Below, in pieces: positions 9,221-18,544 of a DNA stretch of 33,219 bases. Numbering within the stretch: the first letter of the stretch is position 1; the number at the start of each line of letters is the position of its first letter. The notes beneath the pieces are model-generated. The model was not told where the DNA came from and did not search any database. It saw only the letters and a list, made by a program, of their open reading frames with translations. The stretch covers positions 1-33,219 of the forward strand of contig WFQE01000342.1 of assembly GCA_015487165.1 (NCBI GenBank), given 5' to 3'. A program made the position numbers and the translations under genes. This DNA comes from Paracoccaceae bacterium (GTDB lineage Bacteria; Pseudomonadota; Alphaproteobacteria; Rhodobacterales; Rhodobacteraceae).

Positions 9221-9535
9221 TTATTCACCGACACAAGGCCTTAGCCTGTTTGTCGACTCTTTCAGATCTGCCCTGATACGAAGACCATATTGTTCTGCTT
9301 CGGCGTCGGATTCGTCCATCTTTCCAAGCGGGTCGATTCCAGCGCCGGCGGCTCTGGCATCCTTTGCCAGTTTATCCATCGTTTCCGTTGTCTGTTCATA
9401 ATCGTACCGCTGGATCAGATATCCCATGAATTCGGTAAGAACCATGAACGCTTGTTCGCGAAAGATCTGGCATTCCCCCGAATTGCTACTGTTCATCAAC
9501 ACGCGGTTGGCGGTATAAACCAACTCCAGATCCTC
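9221..9535 (-). pseudogene. Truncated C-terminal remnant of a homologue of the 2913-aa island protein
   Basis: On the minus strand the frame reads from the hslU remnant junction to a TAA at 9221. The product begins [15 protein letters not shown] and ends NRLRPCVGE. It aligns by eye with the last ~75 residues of the 2913-aa protein: [12 protein letters not shown] with DVELFNAARRLI, EC-QIF with [15 protein letters not shown] with YLKDRQYFEQ, RIRADLK with QVRANLK, and C-VGE with C-GGG. The fragment carries an internal insertion of about 20 residues relative to it. Everything upstream is missing because the frame runs into antisense hslU at 9536. I therefore read it as the 3' end of a once much larger gene, cut off when the hslU remnant was joined here. 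A TTG at 9523 could start a 100-residue product, but it has no good ribosome site. Confidence 0.72.
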
Positions 9536-9697
9536 GGTGCGCGGCGGCTGTACACAGTGATGGAGCGCGTGTTCGAGGAACTCAGCTTTACAGCCCCCGA
9601 CAAGGCCGGCGCAAAGGTCACGGTCGATGCCGCCTTTGTCGAAAAGAACCTCGGCGACCTGTCGCGCTCGACCGACCTCAGCCGCTATGTGCTATAG
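9536..9697 (+). pseudogene. hslU: hslU 3'-end remnant (right copy of the direct repeat)
   Basis: These 53 codons plus TAG encode exactly the same residues as the end of the intact hslU ([16 protein letters not shown]... to SRYVL). The nine base differences are all synonymous. The first codon matching hslU is GGT at 9536; the sequence before it is unrelated to hslU and is antisense to the truncated gene 9221-9535. No start codon or ribosome site serves it. A longer open frame beginning at 9290 is a chance fusion. After the stop the sequence differs from that after the intact gene. It most likely marks the former boundary between hslU and the 2913-aa gene. Confidence 0.93.
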
Positions 9698-9769
9698 GGT
9701 TGGCACGCCTTGGCCGGGATCAATGTCATTCGCAGGCATTACTGATGTTCGCATGCCCGGACTGAAACT

Positions 9770-12700
9770 TTAGCCGCCTCCACAAGATTTCACCAATTCC
9801 ATATTCCGTTTCAGATTGGCCCTGACCTGGCGGCCAGGCTGACTCGGCGTGTTCGCCTGTTCAAAATATTGCCTGTCTTTCAGGTAATATGTGAACACCA
9901 CGAGATTCGAATACAGCCCAGAGGTGTAGATTGTGCAAGCGAGCGTGTTGGGCGCAGTTGAAATCAGACGCCTTGCAGCATTGAACAGTTCCACGTCCCG
10001 AGGTGGCGTTCCGGGCGGTAAGGGAGGCAAATCAAAAGTCCGTGGTGCTGGAGGTGTCGGCGCGGTCGGAATTTGCACACCAGGGACAGCGGGCAGGGCC
10101 GGTTGCGGTCCGTTTCCGGGCAGAACGGGGTTGAAATCGGGCACTGGCCGGGGTGTGAACGGAACAGGGGTTTTCGGCGATACGCGCCCTTGCGGTGGCT
10201 GTCCCGACCGGGCCGCATCATTGCTCTGGGTGCTGTTTGCATCCGGCGGCTGGCCAATATCACCCCTTGATGCCGCGCCCTCGTCATGTATCCGTTTGGC
10301 CTTCAACAAGGGAGCCCATTTCCCGGTGTGGATGATTTTGCAGCCTTTCTCCAAGCCCAGCATCTCGACGCGGGAATTGATTGCCTCGCCCCCATCCACC
10401 AGCCAGGCCTCGAACCGGGCTTTCGCACGTTTCGGGCCACAATCGGGGGATGTGGTGAAGGGTATGAACGCCGTTCCGGTCAGCTTGCCGTCCTTCACGA
10501 CCCCTTCGTAAAATACATCTCCGACTTTCCAGCCAAACTTCAGGTCTTCCGGCGTGGCCTTTACGATCACGCCCTTTATCACGTTTCCTTCACGGACATG
10601 TCTTATCACAGCGCCGCGCCATCCCAGCCAAAGCCCCTCAAAGCCCGCGCCCCGTGTTTCCCGCGGCGTTTCGCCTTTGGGGGCGGCAGGTGCGGGTGGC
10701 GTTCCGGGAATGACCAGTTGCGGCATGGCGGGTGCCGGTATGCGAACTGCCGGTGCAGGGGGCGCCGCGATTGCTGTCTTCGGCCTGGCATCGTGAACAA
10801 CCCTGACCACCAATTCGATCTGTTCCCCCTTGGGCAGCGGGGCCTGACCAACTTGTCGCCCACCCTTTTGCGGTTGCGCATATCCGATGATGCGGCCGCC
10901 AAGTATCACCTGGCCATTTCCCAGCACCTCGACAGCCTGGGGCGGGGTAACAAGAATATCTGGCGGCACCTCGGGCGAAAACCAGATCTTGCCGGTCGGA
11001 TCTTTCTGCAAATGACCAATAATATGCCCTTTGGCATCCCGAACCGCACCACCCTCTGCCGCATCGGCGGAATCGTGTCGTTTTCCACCCGCTGATGGTT
11101 TGGCTTTCGGCCCCAGCTTGCCGATCTTGTGGTCGCCAAGAACCACCGATCCATCTGCTGCAATTTCCACCTTTTGGGGGGGCGTTACCATGACGCCCTC
11201 GGGAACATCGGGACGGAACCATTTTTGCCCGTTCGGATCGGTTTCAATCCAGCCCAGGACATTCCCTTCGGCATCCAACACGGGCCGTTCGCCACCATCG
11301 GTGCCCTGGTCTGGCATTGCCGCGTCGGTTTTTTCCTTTTCCGCCCGGGGCGGGCTGGGCGGCGCCTTGCGGCTTGCGCTGTTGGGCGCGGCCGCCTTGT
11401 TGGCCGGGCCAGTTGCGCCGGATCGTGCCGCCCTTCCGGTCATGCCTTGGTGCTTTGTCTGTCTGCGCGCGGTGCGACCTGCGCTGCGGCCTGCGGAATT
11501 GGCAGGTGGCGTGGCTTTCGGCGCGGCGCCCAAAGGTCTTGCGCTTGCGGGAACGGCCCTTCCGATCTTGCGATAGGGCGTAACGATACCCCCGCCCTTC
11601 AACAGCTGAACCTTCTGCGGGGGCGGCGGCGGAGAGCCGGGCATACCCAGCGGCTGAAACCATGCCTGGCCGTTGGGGTCGCGATAGACCCAACCGTTCT
11701 GGTTGCCATCGCCGTCCACGACCTTGTGCCGTTCGCCCCGTGCATTTGCCTGCTCATGATCACGCTTGTCATCTTTCTGCCCACCGGCCGGGCCAGGGCC
11801 TGCAGCGCGAGGCCCGTGTGTTTCGCCCGTCGTGCGCCTGCCGCCTGTCGGTTCGGTGCTGATCTCTTTTGCCTTGGGTTTCGGTGGGGGTTGTTTGCGG
11901 GGTTGAACAATCGAAAGAGGCGCTTGTTGATATACCTCGCCCGTCAGCCACTCCATCGCCTTGCGCACATCGCGGGCAAATTCGGCTGCCTTTTGTCCGG
12001 GCAGCATTTCAGCAAGTTTTTCGGTATTGCCGCGGTTCTTTTCGACCTTCACCGTCAGTTTGACCAGATCCTCGATTCGGTGAAGATCGACCCCGGCAAG
12101 ATGCGCCGCGTCCAGCATTCTGAGAAAGTATTTCGACAACTTGCCGGCCAGCTTGACCGCTTTTGCGGGGTTCTTCTCATACCCCTGATAATGGGAATAC
12201 TGGTGCAACAGATATCCAAGCTGTTCAAACAATGACTGGCGTGCCTCGTTTTTGGTCATCGGCACTTCCAGCTTTTCGGTTTTGCCGCTCAGCAGGCTGT
12301 TCGACGTGATCTTGCGGCCCACCATCTGAGTGTTGAAAACGATGTGGTTGATCGCGGCCTCGGTCAGATAGGCCTCGCTGGCGAAATACAGCGCCTTGGC
12401 CTGGGTGTCACGAATCTGCTGTGCGATTCTGCTGCGCTCGGCATCTGTTTTCGCCTTGGCAAAATTTTCCCGCAGCTCGATGATGCGCTTGAGAGACCTG
12501 CCATACAGCGTATTGGCCGCATAGATCCTGGCGTTTTCATCCCCACCGGCAGACAGTTTTTCCAGCTCGCGCTGGGCCTCGGCATAGCCTTGTTCAACCC
12601 GGTCCAGAATATCGCGCATCTGGGCCTTTTTTGCGCCTTCCAGCGCGTCAAGCACACGGTTGCGGTGGGCCTGCCATTCGGCATCGGTAGCATAGCGGCG

Positions 12701-15700
12701 CACGCCCAGCTGGGCGGCTGTTTCCTGTGAAACCACGTCTTTGTCATTTCCGACATATTCGCGATAGCGGGGATAGGTATAAACATTCGTATCAAGCCGT
12801 CCGGCGGATTCCACGCCGCCGATGGCAAAGGCCTTGCCCCAACGCGAGCGAAATCGGTCGTTGAACAAAAGAACCGCAAGCTCGGCCTTTTCGCCCTTGA
12901 AGCTGAGGTCGTAATCGCTGGTCAGATTGACAGATCCCACCGCATCCCACAGTTTTTCGCGGGCCATTCGGTCGATCCCATAGATGTTCAACACCACCTC
13001 ATTTGCCAGCGCATCGACGATTTCCTTGCGGATCTGGGTCAGCTCTCGCATCGTGTCTTTTGGCACCTTTCCGGCCTTGAATGCATCGACAAGCTGATGC
13101 CAGTCGCCGTTGTAATCTTTCATGAGAACCTGAAGCGCACTTTCCCTTTCGGCCTGGCGTCTTTCCCGGTCGCGGGCATTTTCACGCGGGGTTGCGCCCC
13201 CTTTCAATACATCCAGCGCCTTGTTGAACGGCAAGCCGACTGCCTTGAGCTCGGCCAGAAAAACCAGGTTCCGCAGCAGGCCTTCGCCGTTGACGGGGGT
13301 TCCATTGAAAACGCGGTCTATCGCCTGAAGCGTCGCGGCCTCGACGCCCACCTTGCCCGCACCACCCAACAGGAACCAACTCCATTCCCGGGGCGTCACC
13401 TCGCGTAGCTGCGAGAGCGGCATATTCATGATATCTTCAGCACCATAACGCAAAGGAGCCCCGTCGCGCACCGTTTCGCCAAGCCTGGTCGCGCCCAGTC
13501 CCGACAGCTGCAGGCCGCCCATGACAACAACATTGTGGGCATAGTCCTTGAGCCAGGTCTTGAGATTCCAATAATCCTTTTCCAAGGCAAGCGAAGGGTC
13601 CAGCATCAGCGCGCCGGCGCGGCTGTAGCCGGTAAAAAACGCGGCCTCGACCCCAAGTCGCCCAAGCGCATTCATGGCGATCCATCGGCTGGCGACATAT
13701 TCGGTGGCAGCAAAGGAAAGGCGCCCGGGGATGATGACTGTCAACAAGGTCTCGGCCGCGCTTTTGGCATTGACGAGGTTATCCAGCGCCGTGCGCTTGC
13801 TGGCCTTGTCAAGATCGGTGCCCGCGTGAAATACAAACCCGCGGGGAATGACATATTTCGTGCGGGTTTTACCCTCTTTGATGAATCCCTGTCGTTTCAG
13901 CAGGTCATATGCGCGGCGGTTCCTCTGTTTCAGTTCCTTTGCCGTCAGTCGCGAAGCCGCCTTGAGCGCCGCATTGAAGCTGCCGGTTTCGTTGATCTGC
14001 CTGGTGAACCGGTCAAGAACCTTGTCATAGCCCCACTCACTGCCAAGCCCGAGATATCCGCTGGCAAGGTAATAGGCCTGCGATGCCCCCAAACGGTACC
14101 ACGGCGTTTCAAGGTACTTGTTATAGCTGGCCAACCCCTTGTCGAGCTCGATATCCTGAAGCCCGGCAAGAAGGGCAAAGAACTTTTGCGGGTTGGCGCG
14201 CTGGCTTTCGGTTATCAGCCGATCAATCAAGGTTGGCGTTTCGCCATATCGCAAGTCGCGCTCAAGCTTTTCGGCATAGGCGCGCTGATCCCTGCCCAGA
14301 TCGAAAGGCCCATATGACAGGCGTTTTCCTTCGCCCTTCCAATAGGATTTTTCGCGGTTCAGTTCGCGCAGATAGGCCGCGACGTTTTCAGATGGATCGC
14401 GGTTCGGGTTTTCCAGAATCACGGCGCGGCGTCTGGCCCTGAGATAGCGCAGACGATCTTTCAGGATGATCGCCGTCAGCCCGCTGTCATCGTCGTCGGT
14501 AAACAGCTGCTGCAGGATGCCGTTTTTGCGCAGCCTTTCGTTCGGGCGATCAGGGCGGCCGTTTATTTCATCAAAGATTTTGCGCGCAAGCTGTTCCCGC
14601 GGGGTGCGGATACCGTTGAAGCGGGGATGAAGTTTCAGCAAGAGATCAACCACGGCGTCTCGTTCGGCGCGCAGGATATTCAGCTCGACCAGCTTGAGCA
14701 TCACCCTTTGCCGCAGATAGCTGGCTGCCTCGGTCGGGTCGCCCGACTTGCCCTTGAGGGCGTCAAGCTCGCGCTCGGCTTGCCAGATTCTTGCGTTCAG
14801 TTTGCCCCGGCGCCTTTCAAGGCCGTCGCGGTCAGTCCTGCCGAGTTCGAGTTTCCGCCGTTCCAGCCGCCGAAGCCGTTGCAGCGCGGCAAGCTGTTCG
14901 TTGCGCAGCCGGGCCAACTTTTTCGCCGTTTCGCCGCTAGAAGTTTCGGGCAGGGCAATGATGGCGTTGCCCGTCTTATTGACGATGGTTTCACGTTCCG
15001 CACTTATCAACTTGTCCAGGGCCCGTGCGTATTTCTTTTTCAGTCGGGCGCGGAACTTTGCCAGTGCCTTGCGCTCGGTCTTGTTGATCTTGTGCAGATT
15101 TTTCCTTTCCTCGGGGCTTATCAGCGCCAAAGCCGCAAGTTTTTCCTTGCTGATCGGGCGCTCGAGAATCACGTCGCCAAGGAATATGGGCAGATCGCTT
15201 TGTATCTGCCGGTTCACCAACCGCAGCATGGCGGCGATCAGCGCGCGGCTGCGTTCGTCACTGCCTTCGCGTTCAAGGATTGTGAGCACCCTTTCAAACG
15301 CCTTGGCCGCATTGGCGATATTGCCCTTGCGGAACTGTTCGAATGAAACCTTGATCAACTTGTCGATGTCATATGTCCGTGAAAGATCGCCATATTCCAG
15401 CCGGGCCCGCGCTTTGGCTCTGCTAACCAGAATTTGCATGGCCGATCGGGCAAAACTGATGACGCCTGCATATCGTGCCCGCTCTTTTTCAGGCAGGCGG
15501 TCGATCCAATAACGCAGGTTGGAAACAACCCGGTCGATTTCGGAATTGGATATTGATGAGACGTCGGCCAGCAGGGTGTCGGGATCATTCAGGGAATAGT
15601 GGCCTATATATCTGCGATAATGCGCAATCGCCGCGCGGATCAGGCGGTTTCTTGCGGTTTCGTCCTTTTCCCTTCTCAACATCCGCCAGAACAGGCTGTC

Positions 15701-18511
15701 GGCGGCAAGGACCAGATTTTTTCGCGCGTCCGGCCTTAGATCGGCGGAAAAGATCAGCTGGTCAAGCGCGACAAGCGTTTCCGGGCTGCCGCCAATGATG
15801 CGTTCCAGAACATCGGCGCGCTTGCGCGGGGCAATCTTTCCCGTGGGCCATTTGCCCAGCGCCTCCCACGCGGCAAGAAGGGGGGGTATGTTTTCATCGT
15901 TTTCGCGGACCTCGGCCAACATGCGATCAAGAATCTCTGACGCCTTTTTCCGGGAATCAGGGGCGCCCTGTTGCCAAAGGGTCAGCGCGGCCTTCAGCTT
16001 GTCCCCGCCCTGCGTTTCGGGATCGTCGATTATCCTGATCAGCGTGGCGTCGATACCGTTGCGGATTCTTTCGGAAACGGTTTTGCCCTGCCCATGCAGA
16101 ACAATGATGCGCCGTTCCGCCGGTGTCAGCAGACCCTGATGTGCCTTCAGGTCGTTTAAAGCCAGCAACTGCAGCGCACGGGCGCCCAGCCTGATAGTGG
16201 CATCGCCGTCCTGTTCGGCCAGACTGGCCTGAGCAAGGGCGCTTGCCCTGTCACCAGCCAGCAGAAACGCGCGCGCTGCTGCCAGGCGCAGTGCCGAAAC
16301 CTTGTCGTCCGGCGCATTCGCCAGATCGGCCTGGGCAACCAGCCCTTTGGCCAACGCATGTGCGATCAACCCCGACACCCGACGTGCAAAGGGCGACTCG
16401 GCGCGCCCGGCAAGCATGATCAGCTGGCGGAGTTTTTCGGCATGTTGGTCCCAAAAGGCGTTCGCCGCCTTTATATCCTTCGGGGCCTTTTGGCTTGTCA
16501 GTTTTTCAAGTTCTGCAACGGTTTGTGCAATCCGGTTTTCCTGATCGAGGCGACTCTTGCCATTTATCAGGCTTGCCTTCAGCAACTGGAGCTCGGTCAG
16601 ATCATAGGCCGAGCGCAGCTTTCGCCCTGTTTTCAGGCGGGCCCTGATATTGCTGATCTGTTTGTCCAGCGCCTTCAATGCGCTTTCGCGCAAGGGCGCC
16701 ATATCTGCAGGTTTCATACCCCACAACCTGGCGCGGTCGGGGTCTCTCAGAATGGCCGTTATGATCCGCAAATAATCCTGTTCGATCCTCTTGTTCAGGC
16801 TTGAGCTGGAAGAAATGTTGTTCCTGATCCAGTCTCGCAAGAACCCCAGAAACCCAACCGGCGACTTGCTGCCATGCTGTTGATTGAAATCGGCAATGAT
16901 CCGGTCAACGGTATCACTACCAACCGCGCGCTCAAAAAACACGATCAGTTCCGCGATGGGCGGTATCGGAGGCTGCGGGCGGTCGCGGTACAGTTCCTTG
17001 ACAAAGGCGGCAAGTTTGAGCCGCCGGCGCTGTTCGCGGGCCAACGCGCGCGCTTTGGGCAACCCCTTGCGTGCCTCGGCCAGTGCTGCCCTCAGGCGAT
17101 CAAGGCGATCAAAGTGGCGGGTCTGCTGTTTCCGCAGCTTTTCCCAGCGTTCTTCGAGCTTCCTGACCTGCTGGTTGATCTCTTTTTCTTTGGAAAAGTC
17201 CCTGCTTTTGAGCAGCCGAATGATCTGCGCGTGAATCCGGTTTTTTTGCCGTTGCAGATCTCGAATTCTGAAACGGGCGATCGATCTTGCCTTTTCCAGC
17301 GCCTTGATATGGTCAAGCGCGGCCTGTTCTGCATCCAGCGGCCTGGTGGTGGCGGGCGTCCGGGTGGTTTCGCGGGGCCTGGCGGGCGCGTTGTCAGCCT
17401 CAACGACTGGCGTAGTTGTCTCGTGGGCTGCCGGCCGCTTCAGACTGCCGATTCTGCGCCCTGCCCACATGATCGTGCCATCGGGGAATCTTTCGACAAG
17501 CTGGGGCTCGGCGGGCATCGCGCCAGGTGGGGCTTGTGGGGCAAGATAGCTCCGCCCGTCGGGCCCGGTCATCAGATGGCCGATGATCTGTCCGTCATTT
17601 CCGTAAACCGGCTTTCCTGCCGGATCCTCAATGGCGGGCTTTGCGGGGTGGGGCGTCGCAGGTTCCTCCGACGCGATTTTCCCGATTCCGATGGTGCCCC
17701 AGACGATATGACCACCGGGCAATATCTCGACGCGCTGAGGTTCGGCCGGCATCGCGCCCGCAGACGTTTCCGGGGTGAACCAGGCGGCGCCAGTGGGATC
17801 TGTTTGAACATGGCCGACAAGCCGACCGGCCTTGCCCAGAACGGGCTTTCCCAAGGGGTTTGGTTTTTCTTGCGCCGCGTCAACACTCAGGCCAGGTGCC
17901 TTGCCGATGGGTGTTCCGCCGGTCACGGTGCTGCCCTCGGGCAGCCGGGCAACACTTTCGGGGCGCTTGTTCGGATTTTTTGGGATCAACAGCTTGCGGC
18001 CTGTCTGCCCGGTTTTTATCGCGCCCTCGTCAACCTTTTGCACCGCTGTGTAGGGGGTAGAGGAAATAACCTTTTCAATATGGCTGCGTATTGCGGCCCA
18101 GCTTTCGGTATCATGACAGGGTTGAACGGTTTTTCGCCCCGGCGCCGGAACGGTAATTGCGGGGTTTGCGATTATCCTGATGCCACCCGTTTTCTGCAGT
18201 GCATCGCGCAGATCCAGCCCCAACAAGGCTGGGCGCAAGCTGTAGGGGGTTTTTTCGAGCTTGGCCTTCAGCCGGGCGATCGCCTGGCCAAGATCGCCCT
18301 CGATACACACCCATCCCTGAAGGTTAAAAGTAACTGGATGCGGTTTGTCGGGAGGGACGGTGAACACGACCTCGGCCCTTCGAGCGGGGGCCTGCACGAC
18401 CTCGGAGCCTGCAGGGACCGAAAAACCGAGGGTGACCGCGATAACAGCCAACGACCAAGATGTTCTGGCCTGCCTTCGCGAAAGACAGCTATTTCCAGAG
18501 CCTTCCTTCAC
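9770..18511 (-). CDS. Giant exported repeat protein of unknown function (2913 aa)
   Basis: Starts at a GTG preceded by AAGGAAGGGG, 33 bp after the 250-aa gene. The N-terminus has a basic stretch (SRRQAR), a hydrophobic core (SLAVIAVTLGF) and a likely cleavage site near residue 35, indicating export. Two copies of a repeat of about 58 residues lie at about 222-280 and 300-358. A long charged helical region follows, with coiled-coil-like heptads at about 390-520. The very long centre is alpha-helical and rich in Arg, Lys and Glu, with a more hydrophobic glycine-rich stretch (13250-13800). A segment near residue 1860 (AVGSVNLTSDYDLSF, later LDTNVYTYPRY) resembles nucleotidyltransferase metal-binding motifs. 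Three more repeats occupy 10873-11731. After them come a domain opening FEGLWLGWRGAV, a Pro-rich linker, and a C-terminal domain (DVELFNAARRL to CGGG) that is also found, truncated, at 9221-9535. The overall family is not one I recognise. Confidence 0.85.
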   Translation of the reverse strand: MKEGSGNSCLSRRQARTSWSLAVIAVTLGFSVPAGSEVVQAPARRAEVVFTVPPDKPHPVTFNLQGWVCIEGDLGQAIARLKAKLEKTPYSLRPALLGLDLRDALQKTGGIRIIANPAITVPAPGRKTVQPCHDTESWAAIRSHIEKVISSTPYTAVQKVDEGAIKTGQTGRKLLIPKNPNKRPESVARLPEGSTVTGGTPIGKAPGLSVDAAQEKPNPLGKPVLGKAGRLVGHVQTDPTGAAWFTPETSAGAMPAEPQRVEILPGGHIVWGTIGIGKIASEEPATPHPAKPAIEDPAGKPVYGNDGQIIGHLMTGPDGRSYLAPQAPPGAMPAEPQLVERFPDGTIMWAGRRIGSLKRPAAHETTTPVVEADNAPARPRETTRTPATTRPLDAEQAALDHIKALEKARSIARFRIRDLQRQKNRIHAQIIRLLKSRDFSKEKEINQQVRKLEERWEKLRKQQTRHFDRLDRLRAALAEARKGLPKARALAREQRRRLKLAAFVKELYRDRPQPPIPPIAELIVFFERAVGSDTVDRIIADFNQQHGSKSPVGFLGFLRDWIRNNISSSSSLNKRIEQDYLRIITAILRDPDRARLWGMKPADMAPLRESALKALDKQISNIRARLKTGRKLRSAYDLTELQLLKASLINGKSRLDQENRIAQTVAELEKLTSQKAPKDIKAANAFWDQHAEKLRQLIMLAGRAESPFARRVSGLIAHALAKGLVAQADLANAPDDKVSALRLAAARAFLLAGDRASALAQASLAEQDGDATIRLGARALQLLALNDLKAHQGLLTPAERRIIVLHGQGKTVSERIRNGIDATLIRIIDDPETQGGDKLKAALTLWQQGAPDSRKKASEILDRMLAEVRENDENIPPLLAAWEALGKWPTGKIAPRKRADVLERIIGGSPETLVALDQLIFSADLRPDARKNLVLAADSLFWRMLRREKDETARNRLIRAAIAHYRRYIGHYSLNDPDTLLADVSSISNSEIDRVVSNLRYWIDRLPEKERARYAGVISFARSAMQILVSRAKARARLEYGDLSRTYDIDKLIKVSFEQFRKGNIANAAKAFERVLTILEREGSDERSRALIAAMLRLVNRQIQSDLPIFLGDVILERPISKEKLAALALISPEERKNLHKINKTERKALAKFRARLKKKYARALDKLISAERETIVNKTGNAIIALPETSSGETAKKLARLRNEQLAALQRLRRLERRKLELGRTDRDGLERRRGKLNARIWQAERELDALKGKSGDPTEAASYLRQRVMLKLVELNILRAERDAVVDLLLKLHPRFNGIRTPREQLARKIFDEINGRPDRPNERLRKNGILQQLFTDDDDSGLTAIILKDRLRYLRARRRAVILENPNRDPSENVAAYLRELNREKSYWKGEGKRLSYGPFDLGRDQRAYAEKLERDLRYGETPTLIDRLITESQRANPQKFFALLAGLQDIELDKGLASYNKYLETPWYRLGASQAYYLASGYLGLGSEWGYDKVLDRFTRQINETGSFNAALKAASRLTAKELKQRNRRAYDLLKRQGFIKEGKTRTKYVIPRGFVFHAGTDLDKASKRTALDNLVNAKSAAETLLTVIIPGRLSFAATEYVASRWIAMNALGRLGVEAAFFTGYSRAGALMLDPSLALEKDYWNLKTWLKDYAHNVVVMGGLQLSGLGATRLGETVRDGAPLRYGAEDIMNMPLSQLREVTPREWSWFLLGGAGKVGVEAATLQAIDRVFNGTPVNGEGLLRNLVFLAELKAVGLPFNKALDVLKGGATPRENARDRERRQAERESALQVLMKDYNGDWHQLVDAFKAGKVPKDTMRELTQIRKEIVDALANEVVLNIYGIDRMAREKLWDAVGSVNLTSDYDLSFKGEKAELAVLLFNDRFRSRWGKAFAIGGVESAGRLDTNVYTYPRYREYVGNDKDVVSQETAAQLGVRRYATDAEWQAHRNRVLDALEGAKKAQMRDILDRVEQGYAEAQRELEKLSAGGDENARIYAANTLYGRSLKRIIELRENFAKAKTDAERSRIAQQIRDTQAKALYFASEAYLTEAAINHIVFNTQMVGRKITSNSLLSGKTEKLEVPMTKNEARQSLFEQLGYLLHQYSHYQGYEKNPAKAVKLAGKLSKYFLRMLDAAHLAGVDLHRIEDLVKLTVKVEKNRGNTEKLAEMLPGQKAAEFARDVRKAMEWLTGEVYQQAPLSIVQPRKQPPPKPKAKEISTEPTGGRRTTGETHGPRAAGPGPAGGQKDDKRDHEQANARGERHKVVDGDGNQNGWVYRDPNGQAWFQPLGMPGSPPPPPQKVQLLKGGGIVTPYRKIGRAVPASARPLGAAPKATPPANSAGRSAGRTARRQTKHQGMTGRAARSGATGPANKAAAPNSASRKAPPSPPRAEKEKTDAAMPDQGTDGGERPVLDAEGNVLGWIETDPNGQKWFRPDVPEGVMVTPPQKVEIAADGSVVLGDHKIGKLGPKAKPSAGGKRHDSADAAEGGAVRDAKGHIIGHLQKDPTGKIWFSPEVPPDILVTPPQAVEVLGNGQVILGGRIIGYAQPQKGGRQVGQAPLPKGEQIELVVRVVHDARPKTAIAAPPAPAVRIPAPAMPQLVIPGTPPAPAAPKGETPRETRGAGFEGLWLGWRGAVIRHVREGNVIKGVIVKATPEDLKFGWKVGDVFYEGVVKDGKLTGTAFIPFTTSPDCGPKRAKARFEAWLVDGGEAINSRVEMLGLEKGCKIIHTGKWAPLLKAKRIHDEGAASRGDIGQPPDANSTQSNDAARSGQPPQGRVSPKTPVPFTPRPVPDFNPVLPGNGPQPALPAVPGVQIPTAPTPPAPRTFDLPPLPPGTPPRDVELFNAARRLISTAPNTLACTIYTSGLYSNLVVFTYYLKDRQYFEQANTPSQPGRQVRANLKRNMELVKSCGGG
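10873..11731 (-). repeat. Three C-terminal copies of the DPxGxxWFxP repeat within the 2913-aa gene
   Basis: Protein-level repeats of about 58 residues lie at roughly 11555-11731, 11111-11290 and 10873-11049. Shared features are a D-x-x-G turn, G-[HW]-[LVI], DP[TN]Gx[KAI]WF.P, a P-P-Q-x-V-[EQ] strand, and a closing [KR][IK]IG. The copies differ enough that they are old rather than recent duplications, and Pro/Ala/Lys-rich linkers separate them. Confidence 0.85.
17438..17848 (-). repeat. Two N-terminal copies of the same repeat within the 2913-aa gene
   Basis: Copies at about residues 222-280 (GHVQTDPTGAAWFTP ... MPAEPQRVEILPGG ... IGIGKI) and 300-358 (GHLMTGPDGRSYLAP ... MPAEPQLVERFPDG ... 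RRIGSL). The sequence around residues 190-207 (LPEGSTVTGGTPIGKAPG) looks like the tail of a further, incomplete copy. Confidence 0.85.
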
Positions 18512-18544
18512 CGCCCCTTCCTTGTTTTATCCCGCGCTGCCGGA

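Noticed and set aside
9290-9697. Plus-strand 135-codon frame ending in hslU sequence
   Set aside because: It is a chance fusion: the first half is antisense to the truncated C-terminal fragment and has no ribosome site. Only 9536-9697 has coding ancestry.
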